Shown here: piece by piece, positions 35,263 through 41,323 of the stretch
Layout of the letters: the number at the start of each line of letters is the position of its first letter
How positions within the stretch are numbered: position 1 is the stretch's first letter
Origin: Flavobacteriales bacterium
Lineage (GTDB): Bacteria; Bacteroidota; Bacteroidia; Flavobacteriales_E; Vicingaceae
Direction of reading: 5' to 3'
Assembly (NCBI GenBank): GCA_002401955.1
Contig: NVUQ01000018.1
Span: 1-51,796, forward strand
Length of the DNA: 51,796 bases
Translations under genes and position numbers: made by a program
The notes under the pieces: generated by a model
What the model was told of the DNA's origin: nothing
Databases searched by the model: none
The model's input: only the letters and a program-made list of their open reading frames with translations

Positions 35263-37263
35263 ATGAAAGCACAAACAATATTCAAAAAAACAATTCAATC
35301 AATTATAGTTGTACTACTATTTTCATCCGTTAACCTTTTTGCCCAAAACAATTTTGGAAGTATAAAAGGCAAACTAACTGATGGGGCAAACGGAGATCCT
35401 CTGCCTTTTGCTAATGTTGTTTTATTACAAGCAGATAGTCAACTAACAGGAGTATTATCAGATTTTGAAGGTACATTCATCTTTAAAAATCTTAAATCAG
35501 GAAAATACAATGTTCAAGTTTCTTTTGTTGGTTACAATCCTTCTAAACTTAAAAATATAGTTGTAACAGCTAATAAAATAACTTTTGCTAATATTAAATT
35601 AAATGGTGCAGCAATAGCATTAGAAGAGTTTACTATAGTAGAACAGGAAGTTCAGATGATTAGTAACGATCAAACTTCTTCAGGAGCAACAATCACTTCT
35701 GAACATATTAAAAATATGCCAGGACGCTCAGCAGCTTCAATTAGATCAACAAAAAAATATAGAAAATACAAAGATTCTAACAAAATGGCTTATGGATATT
35801 CAATGGCTCCAATGGAGAGCAGAATAGACAATTTTAATACCGAAGGATACGCTCACAATCCAGAAAACGATTTTAAAAATGTAAAAGCAACACCTCTTTC
35901 TACTTTTTCTATAGATGTTGATGCCGCTTCATATTCTAACATGAGAAGGTTTATTAATAACGGTCAGAACCCGCCAATTGATGCAGTTAGAACTGAAGAA
36001 ATGATTAACTATTTTAGTTATAATTATCCTCAACCGAAAGGTGAAGACCCTTTTTCTATTACTACGGAAATGAGTGATTGTCCTTGGAACAAAAACCGCA
36101 AATTAATACATATTGGAATACAAGGAGAAAAAATAGATACAGACGAACTACCGTCTAGCAACCTGGTTTTTTTATTAGATGTTTCTGGATCAATGAGCTC
36201 TCCAAACAAGCTTCCATTATTAAAAAAATCATTCGGTTTATTGGTTAAAAATCTAACCGAAAAAGATAGGGTAGCAATTGTTGTTTATGCGGGAGCGGCA
36301 GGGTTAGTATTGCCAGCAACACCAGGAAATCAGAAAGAAAAAATAATGAACGCACTAAACAATTTAAACGCTGGAGGTTCTACAGCTGGTGGTGCAGGAA
36401 TTAAATTGGCTTACAAAATAGCTTTAGAAAACTTTATAAAAGAAGGAAACAACAGAGTTATTTTAGCAACAGATGGTGATTTTAATATTGGTGCGAGTAG
36501 CGATGGAGAAATGACTCGGTTAATAGAAAACAAAAGAGAATCAGGGGTTTTTCTTACATGTTTAGGATTTGGAATGGGGAATTACAAAGATTCTAAAATG
36601 GAAACTTTAGCTGATAAAGGAAACGGAAACTATGCGTACATCGATAATATTTTAGAAGCAAAAAAAGTATTGGTTACCGAAATGGGTGGAACCATGCACA
36701 CGATTGCTAAAGATGTAAAAATTCAGGTAGAGTTTAACCCTAACAAAATAGCTTCTTATAAATTAATTGGTTACGAAAACCGATTATTAAATGATGAGGA
36801 TTTTAATGACGACACTAAAGATGCTGGAGAATTAGGATCAGGACATACTGTAACTGCATTATATGAAGTTGTTCTTAAAGGAAGTAAAGAAGATCTTGCT
36901 TCTGTTGATCCATTAAGGTATCAAGAGAATGAAACTGTTTCTAGTGCTAACTCAAGTGAGGTTTTAACTGTTAAATTCAGGTATAAAGCTCCTCAAGGTA
37001 AAAAGAGTAAGTTAATAGTTCGCCACCTAAAAGATAAGTCTACACCACTATCTAAAAGTTCTGATAACTTTAGGTTTTCTGCAGCAGTAGCAGAGTTTGG
37101 GTTGCTTTTAAGAACCTCTAAACATAAATCTAAAGCTTCTTACCAACAAGTAATTAATTTGGCAAAAAACAGTAAAGGAAAAGATGATCATGGATACAGG
37201 GCAGAGTTTATAAGGTTGGTAGAAATGAGTGAGATGCAAGCAAGTGCGTTGTTGACTGAATAA
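35263..37263 (+). CDS. Von Willebrand factor A protein with carboxypeptidase-regulatory-like domain
   Basis: 666 residues, exported (hydrophobic N-terminus ending in NLFAQ). Residues about 30-115 form a CarboxypepD-reg-like beta domain (GSIKGKLTDGANGDPLPFANVV). A YfbK-type VWA-linked segment follows (LSTFSIDVDAASYSNMRRFIN, EEMINYFSYNYP), then the VWA domain with intact MIDAS DVSGSMSS (about 307-314), a threonine/aspartate second and third site (ATDGD), and a C-terminal DUF3520-like part. Such proteins bind metal-dependent ligands in the periplasm or at the surface; the precise role is unknown. A terminator follows at 37297. Confidence 0.88.
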   Translation: MKAQTIFKKTIQSIIVVLLFSSVNLFAQNNFGSIKGKLTDGANGDPLPFANVVLLQADSQLTGVLSDFEGTFIFKNLKSGKYNVQVSFVGYNPSKLKNIVVTANKITFANIKLNGAAIALEEFTIVEQEVQMISNDQTSSGATITSEHIKNMPGRSAASIRSTKKYRKYKDSNKMAYGYSMAPMESRIDNFNTEGYAHNPENDFKNVKATPLSTFSIDVDAASYSNMRRFINNGQNPPIDAVRTEEMINYFSYNYPQPKGEDPFSITTEMSDCPWNKNRKLIHIGIQGEKIDTDELPSSNLVFLLDVSGSMSSPNKLPLLKKSFGLLVKNLTEKDRVAIVVYAGAAGLVLPATPGNQKEKIMNALNNLNAGGSTAGGAGIKLAYKIALENFIKEGNNRVILATDGDFNIGASSDGEMTRLIENKRESGVFLTCLGFGMGNYKDSKMETLADKGNGNYAYIDNILEAKKVLVTEMGGTMHTIAKDVKIQVEFNPNKIASYKLIGYENRLLNDEDFNDDTKDAGELGSGHTVTALYEVVLKGSKEDLASVDPLRYQENETVSSANSSEVLTVKFRYKAPQGKKSKLIVRHLKDKSTPLSKSSDNFRFSAAVAEFGLLLRTSKHKSKASYQQVINLAKNSKGKDDHGYRAEFIRLVEMSEMQASALLTE

Positions 37264-37296
37264 TAGTAACTCAATAACCACAACACTTACCAACTG

Positions 37297-37328
37297 GCAC
37301 TCCTAAGAAATTGGGAGTGCTTTTTTTA
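37297..37328 (+). terminator. Terminator after the VWA gene
   Basis: GCACTCC (37297-37303) pairs with GGAGTGC (37314-37320), followed by eight T. Confidence 0.9.
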
Positions 37329-37337
37329 TAGAGGGAG

Positions 37338-37444
37338 TGTCAGTTCGAGTGAAATTCTTTAAGAATTTATTATCGAGAACAATCTTCCTCTTAAATCATT
37401 TGTTCTCGATACACTTTTTCTTAGAAAAACCACTCGAACTGACA
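37338..37444. repeat. Nested inverted-repeat element, TGTCAGTTCGAGTG type
   Basis: Terminal arms TGTCAGTTCGAGTG (37338-37351) and CACTCGAACTGACA (37431-37444) are exact reverse complements; inner arms TATCGAGAACA (37371-37381) and TGTTCTCGATA (37401-37411) are too. 107 bp, noncoding, able to form a long cruciform or RNA hairpin. Different family from the one at 35054. Confidence 0.8.
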
Positions 37445-37495
37445 ATGATTTTCGAAGGAAGATAACGAGTCACAATTAATCTCGATTCCGTTGAT

Positions 37496-37503
37496 TATAT
37501 TTG
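37496..37503 (+). promoter_or_regulatory. -7 element (TATATTTG) four bases before a start codon
   Basis: Exact TAnnTTTG ending 4 nt before the ATG of the GAF gene at 37508; predicts a leaderless transcript. Confidence 0.5.
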
Positions 37504-37507
37504 CATC

Positions 37508-37993
37508 ATGGCTGATGAACTTATTGTAACAACGGATCTTTCTAAAGAAGAAAAATACAAGGAACTCTATCCTCAAATATTCGCTTTAATTCAGGGTGAA
37601 GATGATTTGATAGCAAGTTTATCTAACATGATGTCGGCTTTAAAGCATAGCTTTGGCTGGTTATGGGTTGGAGTATATTTTGTAAAAAATAGTGAATTGG
37701 TTTTAGGACCTTTTCAAGGACCAATTGCTTGTACAAGAATACAATTAGGAAGAGGTGTCAGTGGAACATCATGGCATAAAAAAGAAACTATTATTGTTCC
37801 TAATGTTGATGAATTCCCAGATCATATTATTTGTAATGCTGCTTCAAAATCTGAAATTGTAATTCCCGTCTTTAATAAAAATGGAGAAGTTGCGTTAATA
37901 CTTGATGTTGACAGCAATCAACTCAATGATTTTAATGAAATTGATCAAAAATATTTAACTCAAATTATTCAACTTGTAGTTCCTCTTCTTTGA
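37508..37993 (+). CDS. GAF-domain protein, free methionine-(R)-sulfoxide reductase type
   Basis: 161 residues, a single GAF domain. Family landmarks: WLWVGVYFV, LVLGPFQGPIACTRI (Cys 1), GRGVSGTSW, IVPNVDEFPDHIICNAASKSEIVIPV (Cys 3), LDVDSNQLNDF. Characterised fRMsr enzymes (E. coli YebR, yeast YKL069W) carry three cysteines, the second being in GRGVCGT; here that position is Ser (codon AGT). It may work with two cysteines or may be catalytically weakened. Role expected: repair of free methionine sulfoxide. The lipoprotein gene overlaps its stop. Confidence 0.82.
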   Translation: MADELIVTTDLSKEEKYKELYPQIFALIQGEDDLIASLSNMMSALKHSFGWLWVGVYFVKNSELVLGPFQGPIACTRIQLGRGVSGTSWHKKETIIVPNVDEFPDHIICNAASKSEIVIPVFNKNGEVALILDVDSNQLNDFNEIDQKYLTQIIQLVVPLL

Positions 37994-39609
37994 ATTTGAA
38001 AGCATTAAATATTCGTTTACCATTATTTGAGATTGCTTCATTCTTCGCAATGACGTTAATACTAGTTTCTTGTGCTCAAATTGTTCCGTTAACGGGCGGT
38101 GATAAGGATGTGAACGCTCCTAAAGAAGTTGAAAGCACACCAATAAATGGTGCTACAAATTTTACAGAAACGACAATTGTTGTTGAGTTTGACGAATTTA
38201 TAAAGCTAAACAATCTATCCAATCAATTAATTACTTCTCCATTAATGGAAACTACACCAGAAATTGTAGTGAAAGGAAAAAAATTGGTTATAAAAATTGA
38301 AAGTGAACTATCTGAAAATACAACTTACAGCTTAAATTTTGGGAATGCCATTTCAGACATTACCGAAAACAACGATACTAACTATAAATATGTTTTTTCT
38401 ACTGGTTCTTACATTGATTCTCTTTCTTACTCTGGAAGGGTTGTGAACTCTTTTGACTTAAAACCACAAGAAAAAATATATGTGTTACTTTATGATCAAT
38501 TTGAAGATTCTGTACCCTTAAAAGAACGACCGAGATATGTTGCTTTAACAGATAAAGAAGGCGTTTTTTCTATTACGAATATCGCCAAAGGTGAGTATAA
38601 ATTTTTTGCGATTAATGATATTAATAGCAACTATTTATTTGATTTGCCTAACGAAGAAATTGCATTTAAAAGTGAAACTATTCAGATAGATTCTGCGAGT
38701 ACTGATAATGTTATTTACTTATTTGAAGAAGAAAGTGGGTTGCAATTTTTAGATAAAGCTGAAAACAAAGAATATGGAAAAATTGATATTGTTTTAAATC
38801 GACCAACTGAGAATTTAATTATTACTCCATTAAATCAACACTTTAAAAAGGCATGGTACATTCAAGATAAAAACGATACTGGTGATAGTTTAACACTTTG
38901 GTTGTTAGTACAAGATGCTTTTGACAATTTGGATATAGAAATTAAAGATGGTGATAACGTTATCGATACAGCAAATGTTCAGATTATGCAGAGCGAAGAC
39001 TTTAACGACACTACCTTACAAGTTTCAACAAATGCGAATGGGAGTTTTGATTTAAATCAAAACATAAACATAAAAATGGTCAGACCATCAACCCTAGAGA
39101 AAAATGGTAATATCTTACTTTATGAAGATAGCGTGTTAGTTCAAAATGCTATTTGTAATCCAATCGAACTAACAAAATTTGAATTGGCTTATGATTTTAA
39201 AGAAAATACTGAATATGACCTTTTTATTCTTCCAGGAACCTTTGAGGATATTCTTGGATTAAAAAACGATACACTTCATTCTAAATTTAAAACGAAAAAA
39301 GAAAGTGATTACGGCATTATCAATTTAACTGTTACACCTAATTTTTCTGAAAACTACATCATTGAACTTTACAAAAAAGACAAACTAATTAAAAAAAGTT
39401 TTTTACAAGATTCTGCTGATATTAAATACAACTACTTACTGCCTGGAGAGTATAAAATGAAGTTAATTATAGACGGTAATAATGATCAGCAATGGAATAC
39501 CGGAAATTATATTAAAGGCTTACAACCCGAAAAAGTAATTTTTTACGAGAAAGAAATTAAAATTAGAGCCAACTGGGATAACGATATTAGTTGGATTATT
39601 AAGGAGTAA
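37990..39609 (+). CDS. Ig-like-domain lipoprotein (Bacteroidota surface/periplasmic)
   Basis: About 539 residues. Lipobox LILVSC-AQ with the acyl-accepting Cys, followed by PLTGGDKDVNAPKEVESTPINGATNF, the start of a Bacteroidota Big-5-type Ig-like domain (EFDEFIKLNNL, YSLNFGNAISDITENN). A Cna-B-like stretch (about 150-230) and more beta domains follow. No ATG gives a proper signal peptide (ATG 38050 leaves only 7 residues before Cys), so a TTG start at 37990 or, better, 37996 (MKALNIRLPLFEIASFFAM) is proposed. The signal-peptide codons overlap a repeat-like sequence (38028-38055; see findings). Cotranscribed with the GAF gene before it. Confidence 0.8.
   Translation: MNLKALNIRLPLFEIASFFAMTLILVSCAQIVPLTGGDKDVNAPKEVESTPINGATNFTETTIVVEFDEFIKLNNLSNQLITSPLMETTPEIVVKGKKLVIKIESELSENTTYSLNFGNAISDITENNDTNYKYVFSTGSYIDSLSYSGRVVNSFDLKPQEKIYVLLYDQFEDSVPLKERPRYVALTDKEGVFSITNIAKGEYKFFAINDINSNYLFDLPNEEIAFKSETIQIDSASTDNVIYLFEEESGLQFLDKAENKEYGKIDIVLNRPTENLIITPLNQHFKKAWYIQDKNDTGDSLTLWLLVQDAFDNLDIEIKDGDNVIDTANVQIMQSEDFNDTTLQVSTNANGSFDLNQNINIKMVRPSTLEKNGNILLYEDSVLVQNAICNPIELTKFELAYDFKENTEYDLFILPGTFEDILGLKNDTLHSKFKTKKESDYGIINLTVTPNFSENYIIELYKKDKLIKKSFLQDSADIKYNYLLPGEYKMKLIIDGNNDQQWNTGNYIKGLQPEKVIFYEKEIKIRANWDNDISWIIKE
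38028..38055 (+). repeat. GTCATTGCGA-type repeat fragment inside a signal-peptide coding region
   Basis: TGAGATTGCTTC and TTCGCAATGACG flank a short spacer; this is the reverse complement of the common GTCATTGCGA...GAAGCAATCT interspersed repeat of many bacterial genomes. It encodes the h-region of the lipoprotein signal (EIASFFAMT). Confidence 0.45.
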
Positions 39610-39634
39610 GCATATCTAATTACTGTTATTAATA

Positions 39635-40420
39635 ATGGATATTATCTCACATACATTAACAGGGGTTGCGGTAGGAACTTTAATTGCAACCCTTTCTAAT
39701 GAAAATTGGAGAAAAAAAGTTTCAATTATTTTAATTGGAGCTTTTGGAGGTGCTTTACCTGATTTTGATGCAATTTCATTATGGTCAAAATTTGATTCTA
39801 CGATTGGTTCATTCTTAAGTCTAGAACATACAGGTAGTCAAATATATTTTGGGAAATTTTGGTATTCCCATCACGCTGCTTTTCATTCAGTTTTAGCACC
39901 TATTTTCTTAATTCTTATTTCAATAATATTTAATTCATTATTTAAAAAGAAAATAAAAGAGCACCTTGTTCTCAAAAAGTATTCTTTTTTAGCTTTTTTT
40001 ATTGGATTTACGTTTCATATAATCGAAGATATGCCAACTCCTGCATGCGTTTGGGGAGGTGTCAATTTATTTTACCCAAGCTCTGAATATATAGGCGGAT
40101 ATGGTAAAATATGGTGGTGGAACAATTATGATTTAGTCCTAATAATGATTAGTACAATCGTTTTAATTCTCTTATTAAACCTTATTCCTAAAACTCTTTA
40201 TACAATTAAAAAATACTGTAGTATTGGTGTTTTCCTTTTCGGTCTTTTTCTTGGAATCTATCAAATAAATACCCGTCCAGTAGATTTTAGTTATTCTGGT
40301 CACACAATTGATTATGATAAATTTGAAGCTGAATCAAAACTAATTCAAAAAGAAATTCTTGGAGAAAATTTATTTCAAATAATGACTACAATTGATAATA
40401 AAATCCCTTTAAATTTTTAG
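39635..40420 (+). CDS. YdjM/DUF457-type membrane-bound metal-dependent hydrolase
   Basis: 261 residues, about five transmembrane helices. N-terminal MDIISHTLTGVAVGTLIA supplies the His of the family, GGALPDFDAISLW the acidic pair, and later SHHAAFHSV and FHIIEDMPTPACVWGGVN the other histidines/acidic residues. These are the conserved ligands of the YdjM-like (LexA-regulated in E. coli) integral membrane family; activity is unproven in the family. 25 nt after the lipoprotein gene, so probably the last gene of that unit. Confidence 0.82.
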   Translation: MDIISHTLTGVAVGTLIATLSNENWRKKVSIILIGAFGGALPDFDAISLWSKFDSTIGSFLSLEHTGSQIYFGKFWYSHHAAFHSVLAPIFLILISIIFNSLFKKKIKEHLVLKKYSFLAFFIGFTFHIIEDMPTPACVWGGVNLFYPSSEYIGGYGKIWWWNNYDLVLIMISTIVLILLLNLIPKTLYTIKKYCSIGVFLFGLFLGIYQINTRPVDFSYSGHTIDYDKFEAESKLIQKEILGENLFQIMTTIDNKIPLNF

Positions 40421-40459
40421 AAAAATCAATCTCCAGAAACCACTTTTGGTTGAGAAGAA

Positions 40460-41323
40460 TTACAAAGTAAACCCATCAGCATCCATTCCAACAGGAAAAG
40501 CTTTTCTAAAACTATTCAAATCATCTAAAGATAAAGAAACTGTTTCTGTGCAGTTCTCATTTTCTGGAATGTTAGAAATTGGCTCTCCTTTAGAATTTAT
40601 AATCGCAGAATTTCCTGTGTAAGCAAAACCTTTTCCATCTTCTCCAACACGGTTAACACCAACAACATAACATTGATTTTCAATCGCTCTTGCTTCTAAT
40701 AATTTACTCCATGGAGCCTTTCTTGCTCCTGGCCAATTGGCAATGTAAATTAAAAGGTCGTAAGCATTAGAAGTTTGTTGCTGGTTATTTGTTGTTGGTT
40801 TCGTGCTTCCCGCCAACTCATCACTATCAACTAACAACTCCGTATTACGGCTCCATACCGGGAAACGTAAATCGTAACAAACAAGTGGACAGATTTTCCA
40901 ACCTTTATATTCAATTATCAAACGCTTATTTCCTGCCTTAAAATGTTCATGCTCATTAGCCATTCTAAACAGGTGTCTTTTGTCGTAAGTATAAATTACG
41001 CCATCTGGTTGAGCCCAAATTAAACGATTATAGAACGCATCCCTAACCCCTCCCATGAGGGGAACATCTTCAACAATCAAACTTCCAACGATAACGGCAT
41101 TTGTTTTTTGCGCTATATCTTTCATCCAAGCAACCGTTTTACCATCCATAGTTTCTGCTAACTTTTTAGATAACATAGAAAAACCGGTGTTAAACATTTC
41201 TGGTAAAACAATTACATCAGTAGTTTCAGAAATAGCGGCAATTTTTTCTGAAAACATTCTTAGGTTTTCATCAACATTTTCCCAATGTAATTCTGATTGT
41301 ATGGCGGTAACTTTTAAGTTCAT
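40460..41323 (-). CDS. Omega-amidase (nitrilase superfamily, YafV-like) with two repeat-derived insertions
   Basis: 287 residues. Hydrolyses alpha-ketoglutaramate/ketosuccinamate, removing the product of glutamine transamination. Nitrilase triad intact: Glu in IVLPEMFNTGFSM, Lys in YDKRHLFRM, Cys in PLVCYDLRFPVWSRN; KARAIEN-like LEARAIENQCYVVGVNRVG also present. Two segments are foreign to the family: about 9 residues (VPLMGGVRD) and 26 residues (from ELLVDSDE to QQTSNA, codons 40763-40840), both encoded by DNA resembling intergenic repeats. The reading frame stays open. Its start codon shares one base with the stop of the PD40 gene; the aminotransferase two genes upstream is the expected partner. 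Confidence 0.88.
   Translation of the reverse strand: MNLKVTAIQSELHWENVDENLRMFSEKIAAISETTDVIVLPEMFNTGFSMLSKKLAETMDGKTVAWMKDIAQKTNAVIVGSLIVEDVPLMGGVRDAFYNRLIWAQPDGVIYTYDKRHLFRMANEHEHFKAGNKRLIIEYKGWKICPLVCYDLRFPVWSRNTELLVDSDELAGSTKPTTNNQQQTSNAYDLLIYIANWPGARKAPWSKLLEARAIENQCYVVGVNRVGEDGKGFAYTGNSAIINSKGEPISNIPENENCTETVSLSLDDLNSFRKAFPVGMDADGFTL
40763..40840 (-). repeat. In-frame repeat-like insertion in the omega-amidase gene
   Basis: 78 nt (26 codons) between RNT and YDLL of the nitrilase core. On the minus strand it reads GTTAGTTGATAG-type units, then GGCGGGAAGCACGAAACC and ACAACAAATAACCAGCAAC, the make-up of an interspersed flavobacterial repeat rather than of a conserved protein segment. Confidence 0.5.
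41041..41065 (-). repeat. Short in-frame repeat-like insertion in the omega-amidase gene
   Basis: GTTCCCCTCATGGGAGGGG followed by TTAGGG on the minus strand, a palindrome-containing CCCCT..AGGGG element typical of Bacteroidota intergenic repeats. It encodes VPLMGGVR where the family normally has a tight turn. Confidence 0.45.
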
